In this document: in pieces, positions 1 through 5,627 of the stretch | Layout of the letters: each line of letters starts with the position of its first letter | How positions within the stretch are numbered: the stretch's first letter is position 1 | NCBI GenBank assembly: GCA_947570515.1 | Contig: CANOUM010000083.1 | Coordinates: 1-7,009, forward strand | Source of the DNA: an uncultured Clostridia bacterium | GTDB taxonomy: Bacteria > Bacillota > Clostridia > Lachnospirales > Bianqueaceae | DNA length: 7,009 nt | Reading direction: 5' to 3' | The notes under the pieces: generated by a model | The model's input: the letters and a program-made list of their open reading frames with translations, nothing else | Database searches by the model: none | What the model was told of the DNA's origin: nothing | Made by a program: the position numbers and the translations under genes

Positions 1-44
1 ATCCCGCAGGGATTCCTTGCCAAGTTCGCTGCAAGCGAACTTGT
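1..44 (+). repeat. Direct repeat copy 1, hairpin-forming
   Basis: This 44-bp unit recurs at 142-185 with a single difference (C at 32, T at 173). It contains two inverted repeats: AATCCC/GGGATT-type arms around a GCA loop (left arm cut by the window start), and CAAGTTCGCT (21-30) and AGCGAACTTG (34-43), a perfect 10-bp stem with a 3-nt GCA loop. A weaker 5-bp dyad, AGCCA/TGGCT, follows at 49-67. The unit looks like a dispersed intergenic palindromic repeat; I cannot assign it to a named family. Confidence 0.85.
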
Positions 45-90
45 GTGCAGCCAGATATATTTTGGCTATTTAAGTACTTGTTCTGCGCTC

Positions 91-113
91 CAAGTTTGCC
101 TTTGGCAAACTTG
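91..113 (+). repeat. Variant hairpin between the two repeat copies
   Basis: CAAGTTTGCC (91-100) and GGCAAACTTG (104-113) form a perfect 10-bp stem with a TTT loop. Size and loop length match the CAAGTTCGCT hairpins at 21-43 and 162-184. It differs from them at two positions in each arm, and both differences are compensated on the other arm, so pairing is kept. Confidence 0.75.
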
Positions 114-136
114 CGATATCGTTATGAAAACGGCCG

Positions 137-185
137 CAAGAATCCCGCAGGGATTCCTTGCCAAGTTCGCTGTAAGCGAACTTGT
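137..185 (+). repeat. Direct repeat copy 2, two tandem hairpins
   Basis: Positions 142-185 repeat 1-44 with one mismatch. This copy is complete on its left side. CAAGAATCCC (137-146) pairs with GGGATTCCTTG (150-160) across a GCA loop with one bulged C. It is followed directly by CAAGTTCGCT (162-171) and AGCGAACTTG (175-184) around a GTA loop. The second hairpin ends 26 bp before the AGGAGG ribosome binding site of the next gene. There is no T-tract, so it does not look like an intrinsic terminator. Confidence 0.85.
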
Positions 186-222
186 ATTAGCTGATGTGTA
201 TGCAAAAAGCAGGAGGAATTTC

Positions 223-864
223 ATGAAATACAAAACGGTTTGGGAACATGGTATAGATGAACATATTGAAAAAAAGTCGCGTTTTATTGGACAGGCATGG
301 CCGGTAAGTACAGAAGATGAAGCCAGAGAGATCATAGAGCAAACGCGTAAAGAATATTGGAATGCCAGTCACAATGTGTTTACTTATCGCGTCGGGGATA
401 TCCAGCGATTTACCGATGACGGAGAGCCGTCCGGCACAGCCGGAAAGCCCATGCTGGATGTGCTTTTAGGGCAGGAATTGCAAAATGTTTTAGTCATTGT
501 GACGCGGTATTTCGGTGGAACGCTGCTCGGCACCGGCGGTCTTGTGAGAGCATACACCAAAGGAGCGCAGATTGCCATAGATGCGGCTGGGATCATTGAA
601 AAAGGCATTTATTATCGGTATGAAATTCCTATGGAATATACCTGGCTCGGCAAGATGCAGTATACCATGAATCAAGCCGGCTTTCATATTTTGGACACTG
701 AATATACGGATCAGGTTATCATGCGAATGTTAATTTCAGATGATCAGAATGCAAAATTTTTGCAAACGGTAACGGAAGCCGGGGAAGGAAAGCTGATACC
801 GGCAAAGGAAAGCGCTGTATGGGCGGCAAAAAAAGACGGGGCGTATGTTTTTTTTGAGGACTAA
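223..864 (+). CDS. yigZ: YigZ/IMPACT (UPF0029) family protein
   Basis: This 213-residue protein matches the YigZ family (E. coli YigZ is about 204 residues), related to the N-terminal part of eukaryotic IMPACT. The family is thought to act on or near the ribosome or RNA, but its biochemical role is not settled. The N-terminal UPF0029 domain (about residues 15-120) carries the signature FTDDGEPSGTAGKP (63-76) and TRYFGGTLLGTGGLVRAY (94-111). The remainder (about 138-194) fits the small DUF1949 ferredoxin-like domain. The reading frame stays open upstream to a GTG at 43, but that would start inside the hairpin repeats. ATG 223 has AGGAGG at 211-216 with a 6-nt spacer, and homology begins there, so I chose it. 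No clear promoter is visible upstream. The gene is probably cytoplasmic and monocistronic, because a strong promoter lies just after its stop. Confidence 0.93.
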   Translation: MKYKTVWEHGIDEHIEKKSRFIGQAWPVSTEDEAREIIEQTRKEYWNASHNVFTYRVGDIQRFTDDGEPSGTAGKPMLDVLLGQELQNVLVIVTRYFGGTLLGTGGLVRAYTKGAQIAIDAAGIIEKGIYYRYEIPMEYTWLGKMQYTMNQAGFHILDTEYTDQVIMRMLISDDQNAKFLQTVTEAGEGKLIPAKESAVWAAKKDGAYVFFED

Positions 865-891
865 TTCCCTGAAAATATGCAGAACTTCCTA

Positions 892-920
892 TTGACAATT
901 TTCGACCTTCGGTATATGAT
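892..920 (+). promoter_or_regulatory. Strong sigma-A promoter for the phosphoribosyltransferase-permease operon
   Basis: A perfect -35 box TTGACA (892-897) is followed after exactly 17 bp by the near-consensus -10 box TATGAT (915-920). Transcription would start near 927, giving an untranslated leader of about 150 nt before the ATG at 1076. It lies 27 bp beyond the stop of the YigZ-family gene, so it belongs to the downstream genes. Confidence 0.8.
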
Positions 921-946
921 TGTAAAAACCATTTGAGGTGGAGAAA

Positions 947-1003
947 ATGTTGTTGGAAAAACAAGGAAAGTGCAAACATAGTGTGAGGATAAAACGGACA
1001 TGA
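947..1003 (+). CDS. Possible 18-residue leader peptide
   Basis: A short frame, MLLEKQGKCKHSVRIKRT, opens at ATG 947 and stops at TGA 1001-1003. It has a plausible ribosome binding site (AGGTGG, 936-941) with a 5-nt spacer. The peptide is basic and has no run of a single amino acid of the kind used in classical amino-acid attenuators. It sits wholly inside the leader of the downstream operon, and its stop lies 8 nt before a terminator-like hairpin. Position and ribosome binding site are suggestive, but an ORF this short can arise by chance; no homology can be claimed. Confidence 0.3.
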   Translation: MLLEKQGKCKHSVRIKRT

Positions 1004-1011
1004 ACATATAG

Positions 1012-1052
1012 GGTAGCCATCCCTTCCGAAAGGAAGGAGTGGCTATCTTTTT
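1012..1052 (+). terminator. Intrinsic terminator or attenuator in the operon leader
   Basis: Arms at 1012-1027 and 1032-1047 form a 16-position stem with one mismatch and two G-U pairs, closed by a GAAA tetraloop and followed by TTTTT (1048-1052). It lies downstream of the promoter at 892-920 and 24 nt before the start codon at 1076. It would therefore act as an attenuator on the operon's own transcript, although it could also stop read-through from the YigZ-family gene. I found no convincing antiterminator; only about 5 bp could form between GGTGG (937-941) and the left arm. Confidence 0.65.
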
Positions 1053-1075
1053 GTGTGTAAGAAAAGGAGGAGACC

Positions 1076-2167
1076 ATGTTTGAGTTATTAAACAATGCGG
1101 TGCTGGAACCGGAGTTTTCTGATCAGGGAGTAGACTGCTATCGTTTAAACGCGGGGCAGCTGCTGAACCAATATTATATCGTTTCGGAGGAGGGGACACG
1201 CAAGCTGCTGAACCAGCCGGAGGTTGTGGGATATGAAGTATATCAATGTCTTCTAAATGCCACAACACGTATGATGCAGCATCTGCATGAAAAAGGGCTG
1301 GTGAGTTCCGCCAATATTCTTTCGATTTTAAGAGGGGCGCTGAATTATCCAATGGAGGAGAGCTGCTACCGGAGCGGAATCTGTGTGCATGATATCAGCT
1401 TTCTTTCCAGTGAAAGAGTGTTTGAACAGGATGAAATTGCAGGGCTTGAAATTAAATACAGTAAGCTGGCGGCGGTGCCGGATAGTACGCTTTTAATCGG
1501 AGATATCATTGCAACCGGAGATACGCTGGTACACTGTCTGCACTATGTGATGGATTATTATAAAAAGCATCATGCGAGCCTGCGTAATATTATTGCATTT
1601 ACGATTGGCGGCAACACAGGCATTGAGATTATGGAGGAGCTGACAAAGGAAATTCAAAAGTTCTGGCCGGAATTTGAAGGCTTCATCTGTGTTTATTATG
1701 AGGGGATTTTTAATACATATAAAGATAAAGGCGTTTCCGGTATCAATCTGCCTTATGTGGATTTTTACTGGAAAGATGGCATCGTTGCGCCGGCTTATCG
1801 TCGTCAGACGCTGCAAAGACGAAATACGCTTTTTGAAAAATGCATTATTTATGACGGCGGCGCCAGACGGTATGAAATACAGGATCATATTCATGAAGTG
1901 CTGGAATACTGGGAAGGCATTTTAGCGCGTGCAGGGCAGATTGATCTGAAGGCGCTGACAGATGAGAAGCTGGGCTATGAGACGCCGATTGATTTTGAGA
2001 ACTGGAAGCGTCTGAACCACTATGAAAAGCTGGAAGATGACGATATGAAAGCGCTCTATCAGCAGGAGCAGTCCTATATGAATAGCCTAAACGGCGTAGA
2101 AGTACGTGAGATCGCAGAGCAGCGTATTGCCGAGTTTAAGGCGGCGCTTAAGCAATATATTCTTTAA
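1076..2167 (+). CDS. Phosphoribosyltransferase-like protein, 363 residues
   Basis: The clearest motif is LLIGDIIATGDTL (residues 139-151). It fits the PRPP-binding loop of type I phosphoribosyltransferases: hydrophobic strand, two acidic or small residues, then T-G-D-T. Upstream, ILRGALNYP (84-92) resembles the ILRAGL segment of uracil phosphoribosyltransferases. A role in joining PRPP to a nucleobase in the cytoplasm is therefore likely, but the base cannot be read from the sequence. At 363 residues it is far longer than typical salvage enzymes (about 170-210). Residues 200-363 form a charged C-terminal part, including YYEGIFNTYKDKG (207-219), that I do not recognise. The start has GGAGGAG (1066-1072) ahead of ATG 1076. 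The permease gene follows after 20 bp, so the two are surely co-transcribed. It could instead be a regulatory or ribosyl-transfer relative that uses the PRPP fold differently. Confidence 0.8.
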   Translation: MFELLNNAVLEPEFSDQGVDCYRLNAGQLLNQYYIVSEEGTRKLLNQPEVVGYEVYQCLLNATTRMMQHLHEKGLVSSANILSILRGALNYPMEESCYRSGICVHDISFLSSERVFEQDEIAGLEIKYSKLAAVPDSTLLIGDIIATGDTLVHCLHYVMDYYKKHHASLRNIIAFTIGGNTGIEIMEELTKEIQKFWPEFEGFICVYYEGIFNTYKDKGVSGINLPYVDFYWKDGIVAPAYRRQTLQRRNTLFEKCIIYDGGARRYEIQDHIHEVLEYWEGILARAGQIDLKALTDEKLGYETPIDFENWKRLNHYEKLEDDDMKALYQQEQSYMNSLNGVEVREIAEQRIAEFKAALKQYIL

Positions 2168-2187
2168 TCAAAAGAGGGGGATTTAAC

Positions 2188-3435
2188 ATGAAAAGTAACA
2201 AACAAACAGTGGATGCAGATTATGCTGCATCAGCCGTGCCGCAGAGCGGACGCAGGAGTTTGATCACTATGTTTATGATCATGCTGGGCTTCACCTTTTT
2301 TTCAGCCAGCATGTGGGTAGGGCAGGAACTGGCAGAAGGACTTGATTTTGGCGGCTTTGTAGGGGCGCTGGTTGTGGGCGGCATCATTTTAGGTGTATAC
2401 ACTGGCCTGCTTGGATATGTAGGAGCCAAAACAGGACTCAGTATGGATCTGTTGGCGCAGCGCTCTTTCGGGACCAAAGGTTCGTATCTATCATCCGCTA
2501 TGATCAGCTTTACACAGATTGGCTGGTTTGGCGTGGGTATCGCCATGTTTGCGATTCCGATTGCCAATCAGCTGCTGGGCGGAAGCGCCACCGCTGAATG
2601 GATTTTAGTCATCGTAGCAGGTGTGTGTATGACGGCTTCGGCGTATTTTGGCATCAAATCATTGACAATCATCAGCTATGTGGCAGTGCCACTGGTAGCG
2701 ATTTTGGGCACGATTGCTATGGTGATGGCGGTTCAAAAAGGAGAAGGCACGATCATCGATCAATTTGCCGCGTCCAGCGGCTCGCTGAGTGTGATTGGCG
2801 GTGCGGGGCTTGTGGTTGGATCCTTTGTTTCGGGCGGCACGGCTACGCCGAATTTTTCTCGGTTTGCCAAATCGGGCAAGGCCGGCCTGATTACCACGGT
2901 GGTTGCTTTCTTTATTGGCAACTCGCTGATGTTCTGCTTTGGGGCGGTGTCTTCGATTTTTGTAGGGGGCAATGATATTTTTGATGTTATGATTCGGCTG
3001 AATCTTTTCTATCTGGCCGTATTGGTGCTGGGGCTGAATATTTGGACCACCAATGATAATGCGCTGTATTCGGCGGGACTTGGCTTGGCGAATATCTTTC
3101 ATCAGAAGAAGAAGCCGATGGTGCTGATTTCCGGGATTATCGGTACGGCGGCTTCAGTATGGCTGTACTGGAATTTCTGTTCCTGGCTGAATGTGCTGAA
3201 CTGCACGCTGCCTCCGGTGGGCATCATTTTGGTGCTGGGATATTTTATGCACAAAGAGGAGTATGCCGAGGGAGCACAAAATACAAAGGTTGTGGATTGG
3301 TTTGCCGTGGCGGGCGTGGTTTTGGGCGCTGTAGTGGCTAATGTAGTAAGCTGGGGGATTGCTTCGTTAAATGGTATGGCGGTGGCGGCCGTTTGTTATG
3401 TGGCCGGGCAGCTGATCATGAAAAAGAAGGCATAA
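2188..3435 (+). CDS. codB: CodB-type cytosine/nucleobase permease (NCS1 family)
   Basis: This 415-residue, very hydrophobic protein has the length and motifs of E. coli CodB (419 residues), an inner-membrane cytosine importer with about 12 membrane helices. Blocks that match from memory include PQSGRR (18-23), FFSASMWVG (37-45), TQIGWFGVGIAMFAIP (109-124), VGSFVSGGTATPNFSRF (210-226), GNSLMF (244-249) and NIWTTNDNALY (284-294). The short charged tail MKKKA fits a cytoplasmic C-terminus. The ribosome binding site AGAGGGGG (2173-2180) lies 7 nt before the ATG. It is the second gene of an operon with the phosphoribosyltransferase-like gene, whereas in E. coli codB pairs with the cytosine deaminase gene codA; no codA is present here. 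Cytosine is the best substrate guess, but another pyrimidine or purine base is possible. No terminator is seen after its stop, so read-through into yebC may occur. Confidence 0.92.
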   Translation: MKSNKQTVDADYAASAVPQSGRRSLITMFMIMLGFTFFSASMWVGQELAEGLDFGGFVGALVVGGIILGVYTGLLGYVGAKTGLSMDLLAQRSFGTKGSYLSSAMISFTQIGWFGVGIAMFAIPIANQLLGGSATAEWILVIVAGVCMTASAYFGIKSLTIISYVAVPLVAILGTIAMVMAVQKGEGTIIDQFAASSGSLSVIGGAGLVVGSFVSGGTATPNFSRFAKSGKAGLITTVVAFFIGNSLMFCFGAVSSIFVGGNDIFDVMIRLNLFYLAVLVLGLNIWTTNDNALYSAGLGLANIFHQKKKPMVLISGIIGTAASVWLYWNFCSWLNVLNCTLPPVGIILVLGYFMHKEEYAEGAQNTKVVDWFAVAGVVLGAVVANVVSWGIASLNGMAVAAVCYVAGQLIMKKKA

Positions 3436-3440
3436 AACCG

Positions 3441-3469
3441 TTGCGCAAAGAGGCATTTAGTGATAAAAT
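3441..3469 (+). promoter_or_regulatory. Probable yebC promoter with extended -10
   Basis: TTGCGC (3441-3446), a 17-bp spacer and TAAAAT (3464-3469), with TG at 3461-3462, form an extended -10 type sigma-A promoter. Transcription would begin about 30 nt before the yebC start. The -35 matches only four of six consensus bases, and the gene could also be read from the upstream operon. Confidence 0.5.
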
Positions 3470-3507
3470 ATTGCAGTATTGATATTGATAAAAGGGGTTG
3501 TTAAGTT

Positions 3508-4230
3508 ATGTCCGGACATTCAAAATTTGCAAATATTAAACATAAAAAAGAAAAAACAGATGCGCAGCGCGGTAAGATCTTTACCAAGCTGGGGCGCGAG
3601 CTCATGGTGGCCATCAAGGAAGGCGGACCGGATCCGGAGAGCAATAGCAAGCTGCGGGATGTGATCGCCAAGTGTAAGAGCAATAATATGCCCAATGATA
3701 CGATTCAGCGCAGCATTAAAAAAGCATCCGGCGAGGATAGCAGCATTGTGTATGAATCGATCACATATGAAGGATATGGTCCCGGCGGTGTGGCTGTCAT
3801 TGTGGAGTGCCTGACAGAGAATAAGAACCGCACGGCGGCGAATGTAAGGCATGCGTTCTCTAAGAACGGCGGCAATCTGGGGACAACCGGATGCGTGTCG
3901 TTCATGTTTGACCAGAAGGGGCAGATCATTGTGGAGCTGCCGGAAGGCATGGACGAAGAAGAGCTGATGATGACAGCGCTGGATGCCGGAGCCGAGGATT
4001 TTGAAGCGGAAGACGGCACATGCGAGATCATTACTGATCCGACTGGTTTTTCACAGGTGTATGCGGCGCTGGAAGCAGCGGGAATCGAGATTGCGAGCGG
4101 TGAGGTGACGATGCTGCCGCAGACCATGGCAGAGAGTGATGATCCTGCGATTGCAGAAAGCATGGAGAAACTGATTGACATGCTGGAAGATGATGACGAC
4201 GTGCAGAACGTATGGCACAACTGGGAGTAA
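3508..4230 (+). CDS. yebC: YebC/PmpR/TACO1 family protein
   Basis: The 240-residue protein has the full YebC architecture and usual length (E. coli YebC 246). It begins MSGHSKFANIKHKKEK (1-16), followed by RGKIFTKLGRE (21-31), MPNDTI (61-66), the conserved YGPGGVAVIVE (90-100), and NGGNLG (120-125). YebC proteins were long described as DNA-binding transcriptional regulators. More recent work links the family (TACO1 in mitochondria, YebC in bacteria) to translation, easing ribosome stalling at proline-rich stretches. Phe replaces the more common Trp at residue 7, as in other clostridial members. The C-terminus is strongly acidic (LEDDDDVQNVW). The ribosome binding site AAGGGG (3492-3497) sits 10 nt before the ATG. 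An intrinsic terminator follows 14 bp after the stop, so this is probably the end of a transcription unit. Confidence 0.96.
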   Translation: MSGHSKFANIKHKKEKTDAQRGKIFTKLGRELMVAIKEGGPDPESNSKLRDVIAKCKSNNMPNDTIQRSIKKASGEDSSIVYESITYEGYGPGGVAVIVECLTENKNRTAANVRHAFSKNGGNLGTTGCVSFMFDQKGQIIVELPEGMDEEELMMTALDAGAEDFEAEDGTCEIITDPTGFSQVYAALEAAGIEIASGEVTMLPQTMAESDDPAIAESMEKLIDMLEDDDDVQNVWHNWE

Positions 4231-4244
4231 GTAAAAAATGAGAG

Positions 4245-4275
4245 AAAAGGCATCCCTTGAGGATGCCTTTTGTAT
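4245..4275 (+). terminator. Intrinsic terminator after yebC
   Basis: AAAAGGCATCC (4245-4255) and GGATGCCTTTT (4261-4271) form a perfect 11-bp stem with a CTTGA loop, and the T-rich run TTTTGTATT overlaps its 3' side. It lies directly after the yebC stop and 14 bp before the next start codon. No promoter is evident between it and that gene, so downstream expression may depend on partial read-through. Confidence 0.8.
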
Positions 4276-4288
4276 TGAGGAGAAGCGC

Positions 4289-4684
4289 ATGCATGTGATG
4301 ATATGTTTGGATGAGCAAAATGGTATGCTCTTTAATGGGCGGCGTCAAAGCAGGGATAGGGCAGTAATCGAAGATGCTGTTAAAACGGCAGGAGGCCGGC
4401 TTTGGACTACGGAATATTCGCAGGCACTGTTTGGACTTGATTCGGCGGTGACAGATGAACGCATGCTGGAGAGAGCGGGAGAGAATGACTACTGTTTTGT
4501 GGAAAATCAGGCGCTGCAGCCGTATGAGGATCGGATCAGCTCCGTCACGGTGTATCGCTGGAACCGGCGGTATCCGTCAGATCAGAAGCTGGATATTTCG
4601 CTGCAGGATTGGGTACTTGAGAGTCAAACGGAATTTTCGGGATTCTCGCATGAGAGAATTACAAAAGAGGTGTATCGAAAATGA
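4289..4684 (+). CDS. Small uncharacterised protein, coupled to nuclease gene
   Basis: This 131-residue soluble protein has no signal peptide or membrane helix. I recall similar proteins in Lachnospiraceae next to nuclease genes, sometimes labelled ribonuclease Z. That label is not supported here, because the HxHxDH metal motif of RNase Z is absent. Recognisable stretches are MICLDEQNGMLFNGRRQSRD (4-23), ENDYCFVEN (65-73), YRWNRRYPSD (89-98) and HERITKEVYR (121-130). The frame is open from ATG 4238, but that start has no ribosome binding site and would place the terminator stem inside the coding sequence. ATG 4289 has GAGGAG (4277-4282) with a 6-nt spacer. Its TGA overlaps the next gene's ATG in an ATGA junction, which implies translational coupling. 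Function is unknown; a partner or regulator of the nuclease is only a guess. Confidence 0.82.
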   Translation: MHVMICLDEQNGMLFNGRRQSRDRAVIEDAVKTAGGRLWTTEYSQALFGLDSAVTDERMLERAGENDYCFVENQALQPYEDRISSVTVYRWNRRYPSDQKLDISLQDWVLESQTEFSGFSHERITKEVYRK

Positions 4685-5565
4685 AATGGGTTAGAAAAAG
4701 GCTGTTGCTGTGGGGGTTCATACTGGGACTGCTGCTTAGCATGGCAGGATGCACGGAGAGTCCGGCGCCGGCAGAGCCGCAGGCGCAGAGTCTGCAGAGG
4801 GCCGCGGAGCGGCAAATTCCGGAATATAACGGCGACCCATATGTGGTGCTGGCGGAGAATGAGACTGATTTTTCGGAGGAAGAAAAAATAACGGAGTCAT
4901 TTGAAGCATATTTTGAGCTGTATGATTTTTCGCTCTGCTTCGCGGATTATGCTTTTCTGGGACAGGATCTGATGCCGACAGAGCCCAGGGGGGAGATTGG
5001 CTCTGTGAAGCCGAGCGGCTGGCATACGGCGAAATATGACTGCGTGGAAGGAAAGTATTTGTATAATCGCTGTCATTTGATTGGGTTTCAGCTGGCCGGT
5101 GAAAATGCAAATGAGCGGAATCTGATTACGGGAACGCGCTATATGAATGTGGAAGGGATGCTGCCGTTTGAGAATATGGTGGCGGATTATATTAAAGAGA
5201 CAGATTATCATGTGCTGTACCGGGTGACGCCGGTTTTTGAAGGGGATAATCTGCTGGCGAGCGGTGTGCAGATGGAGGCGTATTCGGTGGAGGATGAGGG
5301 CGCCGGCATTTGCTTTAATGTGTATGTGTATAATGTGCAGCCGGGGGTGGAGCTGGAGTATGCAACGGGGGAGAGCCGGCTGGCGGATGCAGTGGCGGCA
5401 GCGGAAGAGGAAATGTATATCGTAAATCGGAATACAGGAAAATTTCATCGTGTGAGCTGTAAGGCAGTGCAGGATATGGCAGAGGAAAACCGCCGGGAGT
5501 GTACAGAGGGACGAGAGGCGCTTCTGGAGCAGGGGTACGTCCCCTGCCAGAGATGTAAGCCGTAA
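4681..5565 (+). CDS. Surface lipoprotein DNA/RNA non-specific endonuclease with C-terminal Zn-type module
   Basis: The 294-residue protein begins with a lipoprotein signal peptide: basic MKWVRKR, a hydrophobic core, then MAGC with the lipidated Cys at 24. Residues 25-45 are a Pro/Ala/Gln-rich linker. The middle (about 75-230) matches DNA/RNA non-specific endonucleases of the streptococcal EndA/Spd type. YNRCHLIG (128-135) corresponds to the DRGH motif with catalytic His132, and GTRYMNVEGMLPFEN (151-165) should provide the metal-binding Asn156 and Glu164. VTPVFEGDN (182-190), GVQMEAYSVED (195-205) and FNVYVYNVQPG (212-222) are also typical. A C-terminal module (about 245-294) has His256, Cys260, Cys289 and Cys292 in an FHxxxC...PCxxC pattern, as in Ada-like zinc modules attached to nucleases. 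It probably degrades extracellular nucleic acid at the cell surface. A weak ribosome binding site (AGAGG, 4666-4670) and the 4-bp overlap suggest coupling to the preceding gene. Confidence 0.9.
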   Translation: MKWVRKRLLLWGFILGLLLSMAGCTESPAPAEPQAQSLQRAAERQIPEYNGDPYVVLAENETDFSEEEKITESFEAYFELYDFSLCFADYAFLGQDLMPTEPRGEIGSVKPSGWHTAKYDCVEGKYLYNRCHLIGFQLAGENANERNLITGTRYMNVEGMLPFENMVADYIKETDYHVLYRVTPVFEGDNLLASGVQMEAYSVEDEGAGICFNVYVYNVQPGVELEYATGESRLADAVAAAEEEMYIVNRNTGKFHRVSCKAVQDMAEENRRECTEGREALLEQGYVPCQRCKP

Positions 5566-5589
5566 GGAGTGCTGATCGTTATCATATAA

Positions 5590-5622
5590 AAAGAGTAACC
5601 TCGGTTCATGAGGTTACTCTTT
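5590..5622. terminator. Bidirectional intrinsic terminator between convergent genes
   Basis: AAAGAGTAACCTC (5590-5602) and GAGGTTACTCTTT (5610-5622) form a perfect 13-bp stem with a 7-nt loop. On the minus strand the stem runs on into TTTTTATAT, a good T-tract. On the plus strand the T-run is shorter (CTCTTTAGTATTT). It lies 24 bp after the nuclease stop and 5 bp from the stop of the minus-strand gene, so it can serve both. Confidence 0.85.
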
Positions 5623-5627
5623 AGTAT

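Noticed and set aside
1..185. CRISPR-like array
   Set aside because: Only two copies of the long unit, no regular spacers and no cas genes; the units are hairpin repeats.
43..222. Upstream extension of the YigZ-family gene to a GTG at 43
   Set aside because: It would translate the hairpin repeats and lacks a ribosome binding site; ATG 223 has AGGAGG and matches the family N-terminus.
861..1352. Minus-strand frame of 163 codons
   Set aside because: It crosses the promoter, the leader and the start of the phosphoribosyltransferase-like gene, has low-complexity composition and no ribosome binding site.
2598..2975. Plus-strand frame of 125 codons inside codB
   Set aside because: It is an out-of-frame shadow of the strongly conserved permease, with implausible Cys/Gly/Arg-rich composition.
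4175..4203. TTGACA at 4175-4180 as a promoter for the small protein-nuclease pair
   Set aside because: No acceptable -10 box at 16-18 bp; the sequence there is coding DNA of the acidic YebC tail.
4238..4288. Earlier ATG for the small protein gene
   Set aside because: No ribosome binding site, and the added residues would be encoded by the yebC terminator stem.
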